From: JAAYVZ01 sp035384965
GTDB taxonomy: Bacteria; Acidobacteriota; Thermoanaerobaculia; Thermoanaerobaculales; Thermoanaerobaculaceae
NCBI GenBank assembly: GCA_035384965.1
Contig: DAOOJE010000011.1
Span: forward strand, 1-64,000
Direction: 5' to 3'
DNA length: 64,000 nt
Position 1 is the first letter of the stretch. Every line of letters starts with the position of its first letter. Below the pieces are notes generated by a model. That model was not told the DNA's origin. It ran no database searches and saw nothing but the letters and a program-made list of their open reading frames with translations. Of the stretch, positions 19,273 to 28,297 are shown piece by piece. The translations under genes were made by a program, and so were the position numbers.

Positions 19273-20528
19273 CGCCGGCCGAAGCCGCCCGCCGCCTCGC
19301 CGCCTCGCCGCTGCTGCGGCGCCTGGCCGGGATCGTGGGCAGCGAAGCGTTTCTCGTCGGCGGGGGGCTCCGCGACCGCCTGCTCGGGCTTGTGGCCCAT
19401 GATCTCGACCTCGTCGTCGCCACCGACCCGGCCGGCGCGGCGCGCCGCGTCGCCAGCGCGCTCGGCGGCAAGGCGTTCCCGCTCGGGAACGAGCCGCTCG
19501 TGACGTGGCGAGTCGTGGCCGGCTCTCTTGCAGTCGATCTCTGGCGAGCGGAAAGAGGTCTCGCCGAAGACATCTGGCGGCGCGACATCACGGTCAACGC
19601 ACTCGCGTGGCGGCTCCCGCGCGGCCCTCTCGTCGACCTCACCGGGGGACTCGAGGACCTGGCAGCGCGCCGCATCCGCGTGGTTCGCGCCTGCAACTTC
19701 GAAAAGGACCCGCTGCGCGTGCTCCGGGCCGTGCGCCTGATGAGCACCCACCCGCCGTTTGCCATGACCGCGGAGGCGGAAGGCGTGGTCGCCGCGGCGG
19801 CGCCGGCTCTCCGGGCGGTGGCGCGCGAGCGGGTGATCGAGGAGCTGCGCCGGCTGCTCGCCGGCCCCGGTGCCGGAAAGGCCGTGGCCGTGGCCGCCCG
19901 CCTGGGCATCCTGGCCGCGCTCTCCCCCGCCTGGGCCGACCGCCGCCAAGCCGCTGAGCCGGCGCGCCGGGCCGCGGCGCTGGCCGCGATGCAGCGAAAC
20001 CGGCGCGGCTTCCTGGCGGCCGGCGCCGGCCTCGTGGCACCGGCCGTGCTCGCACTACCGGCCGCTGGCGCGCCCGGGGGGTGGGATCGGAATACCGCCG
20101 CCGCCACGCTCGAGTGCATCGGCTATCCAAGGCGGAGGGCCACCCGGGTCGCGCAGGCGGCGGCGTTCGGCGAAAAGCTCGCGGCTTCGGGCAGCGGCTG
20201 GTCCGAGCTGCGAGAGCTGGCCTGGGAGGCCGGCGAGTTGCTGCCTGCCGCCCTTGCCTGGGCAGCTGCCGCCGATGCTCGCTGGCTCGATCTGGCTTCG
20301 CGGCTTTGCCGCTGGCAGCGGAGGTTTGCCCTCCGGCCGCCCCTCCTCGACGGCGAGGGGGTGGCACGGCTGCTGGCACTGCCTGCGACCGCCGAACGGG
20401 CGGAGGCCGTACGGGCGTTGCGCCTGGCCCAGGCGCGCGGGGAGGTGCGCCGGCGAGAGGCGGCAGTGCGCTTCCTCCGCGCCTGGCTCGCCGCTCGCGG
20501 CGTTGATTCGACCTCCCGGCAATGCTAG
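19269..20528 (+). CDS. tRNA nucleotidyltransferase / poly(A) polymerase family protein
   Basis: A 419-aa class II nucleotidyltransferase. The active-site head has GGGLRDRLLG followed by the metal-binding pair DLDLV. The template region has RRDITVNALAWRL and ACNFEKDPLRVLRAVRL. The family adds or repairs the 3' CCA end of tRNA; some members add only A or CC. The helical tail is very Ala/Arg-rich and poorly conserved, so exact specificity cannot be read. ATG 19269 overlaps the histidine kinase stop (ATGA). Confidence 0.82.
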   Translation: MTPAEAARRLAASPLLRRLAGIVGSEAFLVGGGLRDRLLGLVAHDLDLVVATDPAGAARRVASALGGKAFPLGNEPLVTWRVVAGSLAVDLWRAERGLAEDIWRRDITVNALAWRLPRGPLVDLTGGLEDLAARRIRVVRACNFEKDPLRVLRAVRLMSTHPPFAMTAEAEGVVAAAAPALRAVARERVIEELRRLLAGPGAGKAVAVAARLGILAALSPAWADRRQAAEPARRAAALAAMQRNRRGFLAAGAGLVAPAVLALPAAGAPGGWDRNTAAATLECIGYPRRRATRVAQAAAFGEKLAASGSGWSELRELAWEAGELLPAALAWAAAADARWLDLASRLCRWQRRFALRPPLLDGEGVARLLALPATAERAEAVRALRLAQARGEVRRREAAVRFLRAWLAARGVDSTSRQC

Positions 20529-20538
20529 ATTGAATCGG

Positions 20539-22005
20539 ATGGAAGGGCAGCTCAGCCTCGACGATCTCCTCAGATTCATGACCAAGAAAGGGGCGTCCGA
20601 CCTCCACGTCAAGCCCATGCGGCCGCCCCTGTTGCGCATCGGCGGCAACCTCACCCCGATCAAGTCGGTGCCGCTCAAGCCCAAGGAGGTCGAGGACATG
20701 CTCATGGCGCTGCTGACACCGGCGCAGCGCCAGAAGCTCGAGCAAAACCAGTCCGTCGACCTCGGCTACGGCGTCCCCGGCGTTGCTCGCTTCCGCTGCA
20801 ACATCTTCGTGCAGCGCGGCTCGTACGCCGCGGTCTTCCGGCGCATCCCGTTCGACATCAAGAACTACAGCGACCTGAACCTGCCCGAGGTGGTGAGCAC
20901 GTTCGCCCACCTGCCGGCAGGCCTGGTGCTGATCACCGGCCCCACAGGCTGCGGCAAGTCCACGACCCTCGCCGCGATCATCCAGGACATCGCGCGCTCG
21001 CGCCCGTGCCACATCGTGACGATCGAGGACCCGATCGAGTTCCTCTTTGGCGACCACATGGCGACGGTGTCGCAGCGCGAGGTCGGTACCGACACCCCGG
21101 CGTTCCGCGAGGCGCTCCGCAACGCGATGCGGCAGGACCCCGACGTGATCATGGTCGGCGAGATGCGCGACCGCGAGACGATGGCCACCACCCTCACGGC
21201 GGCGGAGACCGGGCACCTCGTGTTCTCGACGCTCCACACCAACAACGCCTCCCAGACCATCGACCGGGTCATCGACACTTTCCCCGCCGACCAGCAAGGG
21301 CAGCTCCGCTCCCAGCTCGCGCAGGTGCTCAAAGCCGTCGTCTCGATGCAGCTCATCCTCAAGGCGGACGGGTCCGGCCTCATCCCAGCCTGCGAGGTCC
21401 TCGTCAACTCTCCGAAGGTCTCGCGCCACATCGAGCACGGCGAGATCAAGGAGATCCACAACGAGATCGAGACGTCGGTCGCCTACTACCGCATGCAGAC
21501 GATGAACCAGAGCCTCATCGCCTTGCTGGTCAACGGCGTGATCACCTACGAGACGGCGATGGAGCGTTCGCTCGACCCCGAGGACCTGTCGCTCAAGCTG
21601 CGCAAGATGTTCCCGAAAATCGAAGAGGCCCACCGGGAGGGAAGCATGCCCGCGCCTGGAGACTTTGCCCACATCGTCGAGCTGTTGGAAATCAAGAAGC
21701 TGTACGACGAGCAGGAGGACCGCTGGCGCGTCCGCTTCCAGGAAAAGGAAGAACAGCTCGCCCAGGTCGAGCGCGATCTCGCCGAGCTGCGGCAAGAGCA
21801 GGCCGCCGCCAGCACCACCATGGTCGAGCTGCGCAACCAGCTCGAGGCGGCGCGGGCGGAGCGCGAGCGGCTCGTGCAGGAAGCCAACCAGCGGATCGAC
21901 AAGCTCAACGACCGCATTCGCGAGCTCAACCAGCAGCTGCAGAGCGCCCGGGGCGGCGCGGCACCGCAGCCCGACAAGCCGCAGTCGGGGTTCTTCAAGA
22001 GGTAG
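20539..22005 (+). CDS. pilT: PilT-like type IV pilus retraction ATPase with C-terminal coiled coil
   Basis: A 488-aa cytosolic motor. Residues 1-360 match PilT: the N-terminal SDLH motif (GASDLHVKP), Walker A GPTGCGKSTT, Asp box with EDPIEF, Walker B region DPDVIMVGEMRD, and the His box HLVFSTLHTN. The ATPase should depolymerise pili for twitching or DNA uptake. Unlike ordinary PilT (about 345 aa), the last 120 residues form a long charged coiled coil (from LLEIKKLYDEQEDRW to the glutamine-rich end) and finish in KPQSGFFKR. No other pilus genes are near, which is common for pilT. There is little ribosome-binding sequence before ATG 20539, so translational coupling to the gene 10 bases upstream is likely. 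Confidence 0.88.
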   Translation: MEGQLSLDDLLRFMTKKGASDLHVKPMRPPLLRIGGNLTPIKSVPLKPKEVEDMLMALLTPAQRQKLEQNQSVDLGYGVPGVARFRCNIFVQRGSYAAVFRRIPFDIKNYSDLNLPEVVSTFAHLPAGLVLITGPTGCGKSTTLAAIIQDIARSRPCHIVTIEDPIEFLFGDHMATVSQREVGTDTPAFREALRNAMRQDPDVIMVGEMRDRETMATTLTAAETGHLVFSTLHTNNASQTIDRVIDTFPADQQGQLRSQLAQVLKAVVSMQLILKADGSGLIPACEVLVNSPKVSRHIEHGEIKEIHNEIETSVAYYRMQTMNQSLIALLVNGVITYETAMERSLDPEDLSLKLRKMFPKIEEAHREGSMPAPGDFAHIVELLEIKKLYDEQEDRWRVRFQEKEEQLAQVERDLAELRQEQAAASTTMVELRNQLEAARAERERLVQEANQRIDKLNDRIRELNQQLQSARGGAAPQPDKPQSGFFKR

Positions 22006-22045
22006 GTTCCCCGGCGCCGTCCACCCGGAAACGACTGGCCGGCAC

Positions 22046-23722
22046 CTACGGAATGACCTTGACCTCCCCGGGGGCGATGCGCCCGGCGGTCGCCGAGCTG
22101 ACCGCGATCACGTGCAACCCGGGCACGAGGGTACGCCGGATCTCCACACGCGTTCCGGCCGAGGCGAGGCACAGCTCGGCCGGGCCGTCGTCGATCCGCA
22201 CCGCGGCGACGGCATCGGCTGGCGGAGCCAGGTCGATGCCGATGTCGAGGCCCGACACCGCCCTCGCGAGCTGGATCTCCAACTCCGCACGCGGGCCTTC
22301 CCACACCCAGGCGGTCGCGGGCCAGCGCTCGGCCGCCACCGCGTCGAGGGCGGCGCGGGCGGCCAGCGCCGCCTCGCCGCCCTGTCGCTGGGCGACCGCG
22401 ACGGCGGCGTCCAGGTACGCCGGTCGCTTGCGGGTGACGCGGTGCACCTGCGCGAGGCTCTGTCGGGCCGCAGCGACGTCGCCCATGGCGGCGAGCAGGC
22501 GGGCCTTGGCGATGAAGTAAGGTCCCCACGCCTCGAGGTTGGTGTCCTCGCTCCGCCGCTCGAGCAGCTCGGCTCCTGCCAGGTCGCCAGCCGCCAGGCG
22601 GCCGAGCGCCAGCTCGGCCGGCGGGGGCTGACCGGCCCACCCCAAAAGCCTCGCCACGACCTGGGGTGGCATCCCCTTCTGGCCCCGCACCAGCCGCTCT
22701 CCGGCCCAGCGCACCCACGCCGCGCCGGCCTGCCCGGAGCTCAGTGCCGCTGCGGGCAGCATCCCGACCAGCCGGGACACCAGCTCGGCCCCCTCGAGGT
22801 CGAGCGGCGCCGCCCCGATGACGGCGGCCGCCATCCGCTGCGAGGTCGGCACGTCGCCGCCAGCCAGCCGCTCGCCGATTTCGCGAACCTGCCCCTCGAG
22901 CTCGCGGCGGTGCAGGCGCTGCTGGTGCCTGTGGACCTCGATGTAGGCCGGCCAGTCCCGTGCTGCGGCGAGGCTTTTCGCCACCGCTGCCCAGGTCTCC
23001 GAGCGGCCGGGCAGCACGCCCAGCGCTTCCTCGGTGCTGCCCGCCACCTTGAGCCAGATCGGCAGGAACAGCCGCGCCGTGGCCTCGTCCCGGAAAGCCA
23101 GCTTGAGGATCTGGCGCGCTGCGACACGGTCTTCACCAGCGAGGGTTGGCCACAGCTCCAGCCTGGTCGCCGCCAGGAGCCGGATCGGCTCGGCCTCGGC
23201 GGGCGCAGCCGCGACCGCGTCGTGCAGAGGCTGCTCCCAGCTGCGGCGGTCCGTGAACAGGCGGCGATCGCCCTGCCGTGACCAGGCGAGGTAGCGCGCC
23301 GCGCCCGCCAGCATCGGCGCCTGCCAGGCGGCCGGGCGTTCGCGCCGGACGGCCAGCGCGAGCCGTTCGGCCAGCTCCAGCCGCTCGCCGATGCGACCCG
23401 CCTCGAGCGCCGCCTCCCGCGGCGGCAGGTTGAGAAAGCTCGACATGTCGAGCGCCTCGTGGACCAGCGCCCGGGCCACGGCGAGCCGCGCCCGAGAGGT
23501 GTCGGGCTCGTCCAGAATCGCAGCTGCAAGTTCGGGCTGCCGACGGTCGAGGCCCGTACTCGCCAGCAGCTCGCGCAGCGATCTCGCCTCCGAACCCCGC
23601 CAGGCCTCCTCGCGCGCCGACAGCCCCAGCAGGGCGAGGGCTGCCAGGGCACCGAGAATCCGGCGCACCGGCCCGTTGCGCCGGCAGGGCCGGGCGGAGG
23701 AGACCTCCTGGTCCGCCGGCAC
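22046..23722 (-). CDS. Exported or anchored helical-repeat (TPR-like) protein, function unknown
   Basis: A 558-aa protein with a basic N-terminus and one hydrophobic helix (ILGALAALALLGLSA) acting as signal or anchor. A long series of Ala/Leu/Arg-rich helix pairs of TPR type fills the middle (for example GRLAAGDLAGAELLERR and AAMGDVAAARQSLAQV). A small beta-rich C-terminal domain closes it. I recognise no catalytic motif. GTG 23722 starts directly after the CDGSH gene's stop and has GGAGGAG in front, so the two are co-transcribed. Possible roles are assembly or lipoprotein scaffolding, but nothing in the sequence decides. Confidence 0.6.
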   Translation of the reverse strand: MPADQEVSSARPCRRNGPVRRILGALAALALLGLSAREEAWRGSEARSLRELLASTGLDRRQPELAAAILDEPDTSRARLAVARALVHEALDMSSFLNLPPREAALEAGRIGERLELAERLALAVRRERPAAWQAPMLAGAARYLAWSRQGDRRLFTDRRSWEQPLHDAVAAAPAEAEPIRLLAATRLELWPTLAGEDRVAARQILKLAFRDEATARLFLPIWLKVAGSTEEALGVLPGRSETWAAVAKSLAAARDWPAYIEVHRHQQRLHRRELEGQVREIGERLAGGDVPTSQRMAAAVIGAAPLDLEGAELVSRLVGMLPAAALSSGQAGAAWVRWAGERLVRGQKGMPPQVVARLLGWAGQPPPAELALGRLAAGDLAGAELLERRSEDTNLEAWGPYFIAKARLLAAMGDVAAARQSLAQVHRVTRKRPAYLDAAVAVAQRQGGEAALAARAALDAVAAERWPATAWVWEGPRAELEIQLARAVSGLDIGIDLAPPADAVAAVRIDDGPAELCLASAGTRVEIRRTLVPGLHVIAVSSATAGRIAPGEVKVIP

Positions 23723-23980
23723 CTAGCGGTTCTCCTCCGGTGGGAGCATGCGATGCGTGCCGTCGCAGCGCTCGCCGCGCCCGGAGTGCTTGCAACCGCA
23801 CCACGCGACGACACCCCTCGTCTCGATGTGCACCTCCTTCGGTTGGAACGACGTGCCGGCGTGCGAGCCGTCGCAGAACGGCTGCGTCCTCGAGCGCCCG
23901 CACGCGCACCACCAGTACGTCCCGGGCTCCATCTCCAGCTTGTACGCGCCTCGCTGCGCGATCACCGGCTCCTCGCTCAT
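23723..23980 (-). CDS. Double CDGSH-type iron-sulfur protein
   Basis: An 85-aa protein with two complete CDGSH clusters: CACGRSRTQPFCDGSH and CGCKHSGRGERCDGTH. Each gives the 3Cys-1His ligand set of a labile [2Fe-2S] cluster, as in the mitoNEET family. Tandem-motif bacterial versions are known. Roles proposed for the family are electron transfer and cluster or redox sensing. In the second motif the proline before the cluster Cys is replaced by Glu-Arg. The start has an excellent site (GGAAGGAG). It leads a two-gene unit with the helical-repeat protein. Confidence 0.88.
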   Translation of the reverse strand: MSEEPVIAQRGAYKLEMEPGTYWWCACGRSRTQPFCDGSHAGTSFQPKEVHIETRGVVAWCGCKHSGRGERCDGTHRMLPPEENR

Positions 23981-24040
23981 CCCTTTCTCCTTCCCTCTGG
24001 CCGGGGCGCGGCCGGGCCGCGCACCGGCGCCCTCGCGCCG

Positions 24041-25012
24041 TCAGGCGTGAATCTCCACCACGTCCCGGTCCCGCAGCTCGAAGTCCCTCGCCACGCGCTG
24101 CCCGTCGAGTCGCCCACCCCACACCCGGGCGAACTGCAGCCTCTCGGCGACCTCGCGGTGGATGCGCTCGGCGAGGTCGAGCAGCGTCGAGCCCTCGGGG
24201 ATCACGAACGGCTCCTTCATGTCGGCCGGCTTGCCCGGCGGCCTGGAATACACGCGCACGAGCTGCAGCCGCCGCCACAGCGCCACCTTGAACGCCTCGA
24301 AGCCCGTGTGCTTGAGGGCCGACACCCGAACGACCGGGTACTCGCCGTAGATTTCCTGCAGCACCTCGAGGTCCTCCTCGCGGGCGCGGTCCACCTTGTT
24401 GAAGACGACCAGCGTTGGCAACGGTGTGTCGCGCGGATCGGCGTCCAGCGGCAGCTCCCCGACCAGCGGGATGCGCTGGGCAGCCAGGCGCTCCCGCACG
24501 ATCTCCACGTCCTCCGGCACGACGGGCGACGTGGGGTCGACGATCAGCACTGCGGCATCAGCGCCGCGCACGATACCGGGCAGCCAAGGATCGAGGTGCT
24601 CGGCGGCCACCGCCGGCAGGTCCACGAGCTGGATCTGCACGTCCTCGAAGTGCATCATCCCGGGCTGCGGGCGCGTGGTCGTGAACGGGTAGTCGGCGAC
24701 CACCGGCTCGGCCCGGGTGAGGGCGCCCAGGAGCTGGGACTTGCCGCAGTTGGGCGGCCCCAGCAGCACGACCTGTGCCGCGCCTTCCGGCTCCACCTTG
24801 AAGGTGTGCCCGTGCCTGTGGCTTTTCGCCTCCTCCTCGTGGCGGAGGCGTGCCAGGCGGCGCTTGAGCTCGGCTTGCAGCTTTTCCGTCCCCTTGTGCT
24901 TGGGGATGGTGGCCAGCATCTCCTCGAGGGCCTGCCGCTTCTCGTCGGGCGAGCGCGCCGCCTTGAATCTCGCCTCGGCCGCCCGGTACTGCGGAGTGAG
25001 GTTCGCCGGCAT
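24041..25012 (-). CDS. Obg/DRG-like GTPase with C-terminal TGS domain
   Basis: A 323-aa GTP-binding protein resembling archaeal/eukaryal DRG proteins. An N-terminal helical hairpin (MPANLTPQYRAAEARFK) precedes the G domain: G1 GPPNCGKSQL, G2/G3 YPFTTTRPQPGM with VDLPA in place of DxxG, and G4 NKVD, G5 SAL. The C-terminal TGS domain starts near FVIPEGSTLLDLAERIH and ends in RDRDVVEIHA. The replacement of DxxG by DLPA resembles other bacterial homologues of this subfamily. It probably acts on ribosomes. ATG 25012 follows AGGGGG; a longer reading is not family-like. Confidence 0.85.
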   Translation of the reverse strand: MPANLTPQYRAAEARFKAARSPDEKRQALEEMLATIPKHKGTEKLQAELKRRLARLRHEEEAKSHRHGHTFKVEPEGAAQVVLLGPPNCGKSQLLGALTRAEPVVADYPFTTTRPQPGMMHFEDVQIQLVDLPAVAAEHLDPWLPGIVRGADAAVLIVDPTSPVVPEDVEIVRERLAAQRIPLVGELPLDADPRDTPLPTLVVFNKVDRAREEDLEVLQEIYGEYPVVRVSALKHTGFEAFKVALWRRLQLVRVYSRPPGKPADMKEPFVIPEGSTLLDLAERIHREVAERLQFARVWGGRLDGQRVARDFELRDRDVVEIHA

Positions 25013-25073
25013 GCCCCCTGATTGTAGACTGCCGCCCGTGAGAGGCAACAGGCGCCAGGAAGCAGGAGCCGCC

Positions 25074-25451
25074 ATGGCGAACGAAGCGGAGCCGAGCGCG
25101 AGCGCCACCCCGGGCGAGCCGGAGGCCGCGGGCCACGGGTCGCGCGTCCGGGCGCTCGCCGCCGGAGCGCTGGCCGCAGGCTACCTCGCGCTGGCGCTCT
25201 TCGCCCCCGCACTGCTGCTCGCGGCAATCCCCCTCGTGATGGGCGCGGCCTGCACCCTGGCCGCGGGGCGGAAGCCGCGGCGCCGGGCCTTTCTTATTGT
25301 CGCGAGCTGGCTCGCCATCGGCGTGGCCGGCGCGTGGTGGTGGCGGTCCGACCCCTCGGCAGGGCTGTGGTGGGTGGTCGGAGCGCTGTTTGTCCTGCCG
25401 CTGCCGATCGTGCCCTGGGTGTACGCGGCGTGGTTCGAGGAGCGGGCGTGA
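25074..25451 (+). CDS. Small membrane protein preceding the symporter
   Basis: A 125-aa protein with a polar, Ala/Glu-rich head and about four hydrophobic helices (LAAGYLALALFAPALLLAA, AFLIVASWLAIGVAGAWWW, WWVVGALFVLPLPIVPWVYAAWF). It overlaps the symporter gene by GTGA. Small partner proteins often precede SSS-family symporters (for example the DUF3311-type protein in front of PanF-like transporters), and this one fits in size, position and the Pro-Trp-rich last helix, although I cannot confirm the family. The ribosome site is CAGGAG. Confidence 0.6.
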   Translation: MANEAEPSASATPGEPEAAGHGSRVRALAAGALAAGYLALALFAPALLLAAIPLVMGAACTLAAGRKPRRRAFLIVASWLAIGVAGAWWWRSDPSAGLWWVVGALFVLPLPIVPWVYAAWFEERA

Positions 25452-26869
25452 CGGTCCTCTCCGTGACGCTGCTGCTGGCCGCCGCCCTCGCCGTCTGGGC
25501 CGCCGGCAGGGCGCGAGGGGCCAGCGAGTTCTTTGCCGCCGGGCACCGCGCCGGACCGTGGCTCGCCGGTCTGGCTGGCACGGCTGCCGCGGTCTCGGGC
25601 TTCGCGTTCGTGGGTGGCCCGGGGCTGTTCGCGATGGCCGGAGCCGGGTCGCTCTGGCTCATCCTCTCGGCCCCCTTCACCGGGGCGCTGCAGTGCTGGG
25701 TTATCGGCGAGCGGGTGGTCGAGGACTGTCCCGACCGCCCGCTCACCGTCCCAGAGCTGCTGGGGCGCCGGCTCGGCGGGAAATCGGCGAGGGGTGCGGC
25801 GGCCGCCGTCGTGCTGGCCGGGTGCGTCGCCTCCCTGGCCGTGCAGGCGCGAGCCGCCGCCGTGCTCGGCGAGGCGTTCCTGGACCTCGACGGCAGGGCG
25901 GCCGCCGCGCTCGTGATGGCGGCCATCACCGCCTACACCGCGGCCGGGGGGATGCGGGCCGGCCTGCTCGCCGACGCCGTGCAGGGCGGCGTCATGGCGC
26001 TCGTGGCGGTGGGGCTGGCCGGGACCGCCCTGGCCGCCGCCGGCGGTCCGCTCGCCGGCGTCGCCTCGCTGCGCGCGAGCCGCCCCGAGCTACTGGGCGC
26101 CTTTGGCTCGTTCGAGCCCGGCCGGGCCGCCTCGCTGTACCTCCTGTTCGCCCTCGGCACCCTCGCCCAGCCGCACTACATCCAAAAGTTCCTGTTCGTG
26201 CGCCGCCGGGCCGACCTGCGACTGCTGCCGGCAGTGCTCACCGGCGCCCTGGCGGCGATGCTGGCCGTCTGGCTCGGGGTGGGGCTGGCCGGCGCCGCGT
26301 TGCAGGCCCAGGGCAGGATTGCGGTGGCGCACCCGGACGAGCTGGCGCCGCGCGTTTTGGCGCTGCTCGGCCCGTGGGCGGTGCTGCTGGCCGGCGTTGC
26401 TGTGCTGGCGGCCATGATGTCGACCTCGGCATCGTTTCTCAACCTCGCCGCGGCCGCTGTCACGCGCGACCTGCCGGCCGCCGCAGGCCGGGCGCCAGCC
26501 GGCCTCGGCGCGGCGCGCTGGGCCACGCTCGCCACCGCTGGCGCGGCCACGGTCATCGGGGTCGCATCCGACCGCGCCGTGGCGTGGCTCGGGATCGCGG
26601 GGTGGGGGTTCTTCACCGCGGCGTTCCTGCCGGTCATGACGGCAGGGCTGGCGTGGCGGGGCATCGGGTCGCGGCTCGCCGCCGCGGCGATCGGCACCGG
26701 CGCGCTCCTGGACGTGGTTCTCGAGATCTGGCGAGCTCACCTTCCGCCGGCGCTCGAGCCGGGCCTCGCCGGGGCCGCCGCCGGGGCGCTCGTGCTCGCC
26801 GCCAGCTGCTTTTGCGCCGGGCCTCGGGCGAGGAACGTGTCGCCAGAGGCGTGTCCTCCCCCGCGGTGA
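25448..26869 (+). CDS. Sodium:solute symporter family (SSS) transporter
   Basis: A 473-aa inner-membrane protein with about twelve to thirteen helices. Characteristic features are the N-terminal GHRAGPWLAGLAGTAAAVSGFAF (positions about 30-52, the family's discontinuous helix 1), AITAYTAAGGMRAGLLADAVQGG in the middle, and the LAQPHYIQKFLFVR block typical of PutP/PanF-type symporters. Later residues MMSTSASFLNLAAAAVTRDL carry the Ser/Thr sodium-site signature. Likely substrate class: organic acid, proline or pantothenate; not decidable. The GTG at 25448 overlaps the small membrane protein's stop. Confidence 0.87.
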   Translation: MTVLSVTLLLAAALAVWAAGRARGASEFFAAGHRAGPWLAGLAGTAAAVSGFAFVGGPGLFAMAGAGSLWLILSAPFTGALQCWVIGERVVEDCPDRPLTVPELLGRRLGGKSARGAAAAVVLAGCVASLAVQARAAAVLGEAFLDLDGRAAAALVMAAITAYTAAGGMRAGLLADAVQGGVMALVAVGLAGTALAAAGGPLAGVASLRASRPELLGAFGSFEPGRAASLYLLFALGTLAQPHYIQKFLFVRRRADLRLLPAVLTGALAAMLAVWLGVGLAGAALQAQGRIAVAHPDELAPRVLALLGPWAVLLAGVAVLAAMMSTSASFLNLAAAAVTRDLPAAAGRAPAGLGAARWATLATAGAATVIGVASDRAVAWLGIAGWGFFTAAFLPVMTAGLAWRGIGSRLAAAAIGTGALLDVVLEIWRAHLPPALEPGLAGAAAGALVLAASCFCAGPRARNVSPEACPPPR

Positions 26870-26902
26870 GCGGTCGCTGCAGAGCCCGGCCCCCGCGCCC
26901 TC

Positions 26903-27889
26903 TCACCCGCCGAGTTCGCGGAGCAGTCGCTTTACGAGGGCGAAGAGTTCCGGCCCCAGCTCGGCGAGTTCCCGCCGGCGCCCGGCCGCCGCTTCGCGCT
27001 CCCGGCGCATGAGAACCTCCACTGCATGAAGCGTCTCGGCGGGAGCTCCGGCAGCGGCCAGGCGCCGCGCCGCATCGGCCAGCCGGGACCGCGCCACGAC
27101 CGCGTCCTGGTGTGCCCCGAGGCAGTCCTGCAGCGTGACGAATGTCCTGATGTGACGCTTGAGTTCGGGAGCGAGGAGCTCGGCGAAGAACTCGAGGGCG
27201 TAGCGCGCTCGCTTGCCGGCAATGCGGATCGCGTGCAGCTCCGCCGCGGTCAGCAGCTCGATCCTCCGGCGGCGCCAGCGCCGCAGCCGGCCAAGCTCCC
27301 GTCTGACCAGCGCCGGCGCAAGGTCACGGGCCGAGCCTTTCGCCTCACCGGCGCCGACGGTCTCGAACTGGCCGGGCAGGGCCTGCAACTCGGTCATGAG
27401 CCGGGTGAACCGCTCCGACCGCAGCGCCTCCACCAGCCGGCGCCGGGCCTGCTGGCGATCCCGGACCAGGAGCGCCAGCAGCGGCCGCCGCACCGCCGCC
27501 GGCACGCCGAGCGCCCGGAGATGGAGGCGGACCCGTGCGCCGAAGACGTCGGCGTCGCGTGCCGCGCCGGAGAGGCTGCCGAGCCAGCGCAGCTCCTGCC
27601 GCCACACCGCCACCCTTTCCGCGGGAAGCACCGCGCGCAGAAGCCGCAGCGCCGCCCGGGCCCGACGCGACGCCACCCGCAGGTCGTGCAGCCGCTCGGG
27701 GTCACGCCCCGCGATCGTGCCCTCGACTTGCTGCGAGACCACGAGCGCCTGGCGAGCCAGGATCTTGCGGGCCGCGAGCGCGAGCGGGTCGGCGGCCGTG
27801 AGAGCGAGGTCCTCGGGCCACCGGGACTTGTGGACCGAGCGGCCGCCCCGGGGGCGGCCAGGCGCAGCGCCCGCCTCTCCGGCGATCAC
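26903..27889 (-). CDS. CHAD domain protein
   Basis: A 328-aa protein rich in Arg and His along long helices. It matches CHAD domains: LHDLRVASRRARAALRLLR near residue 60, then AIRIAGKRARYALEFFAELL and the second histidine-containing repeats. CHAD domains bind inorganic polyphosphate and localise to polyP granules (known). The GTG start at 27889 overlaps the stop of the small gene upstream. Together with Ppx/GppA two genes upstream it forms a polyphosphate-centred unit. Confidence 0.85.
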   Translation of the reverse strand: MIAGEAGAAPGRPRGGRSVHKSRWPEDLALTAADPLALAARKILARQALVVSQQVEGTIAGRDPERLHDLRVASRRARAALRLLRAVLPAERVAVWRQELRWLGSLSGAARDADVFGARVRLHLRALGVPAAVRRPLLALLVRDRQQARRRLVEALRSERFTRLMTELQALPGQFETVGAGEAKGSARDLAPALVRRELGRLRRWRRRRIELLTAAELHAIRIAGKRARYALEFFAELLAPELKRHIRTFVTLQDCLGAHQDAVVARSRLADAARRLAAAGAPAETLHAVEVLMRREREAAAGRRRELAELGPELFALVKRLLRELGG

Positions 27890-28275
27890 GGGCGCGGCCC
27901 GCGCTCGAGTTCCTCGCACAGCGCGACCAGCAGCTTCCGCAGGCGCACGAGGTCCTTGACGCGGCCCTTCCTGGCGCTGATACCGGCCCACACGATCTCC
28001 GCGCACATGTCGTCGGCCAGCGACGGCGGCAGATCGGGAGATGCAGCCGCCTGCTCGAGGCGCTCCAGGCGAGCCACCAGCCGGCTCCGCACCCGGGCCA
28101 GCACCTCCTCGAGCGTCGTGCGCAGCACGCCGAGGTGTGCCTGCAGTTCTGCTGCCCCCGGCGAGGCTGGCGCTCGCCTTTCCTGCTCGGCGTTCTCGGA
28201 CGCAGGGGCGAGACGAGGCGCCGCAGGGCGCCGCCGGCGCCCGGCTACCGGCGGGTTCGTGGAACGCTCGACCAT
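27886..28275 (-). CDS. Small basic coiled-coil protein, unknown
   Basis: A 129-aa protein. An Arg/Pro/Ala-rich head of about 40 residues is followed by an amphipathic helical region (LQAHLGVLRTTLEEVLARVRSRL) and a Lys/Arg-rich helix (ARKGRVKDLVRLRKLLVAL). I recognise no family. It sits between Ppx/GppA (22 bases apart) and CHAD (4-base overlap), so it probably belongs to polyphosphate handling; a granule-associated adapter is one possibility, by position only. Confidence 0.55.
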   Translation of the reverse strand: MVERSTNPPVAGRRRRPAAPRLAPASENAEQERRAPASPGAAELQAHLGVLRTTLEEVLARVRSRLVARLERLEQAAASPDLPPSLADDMCAEIVWAGISARKGRVKDLVRLRKLLVALCEELERGPRP

Positions 28276-28297
28276 GGACGGCCTCCCCCCGAGTGTA

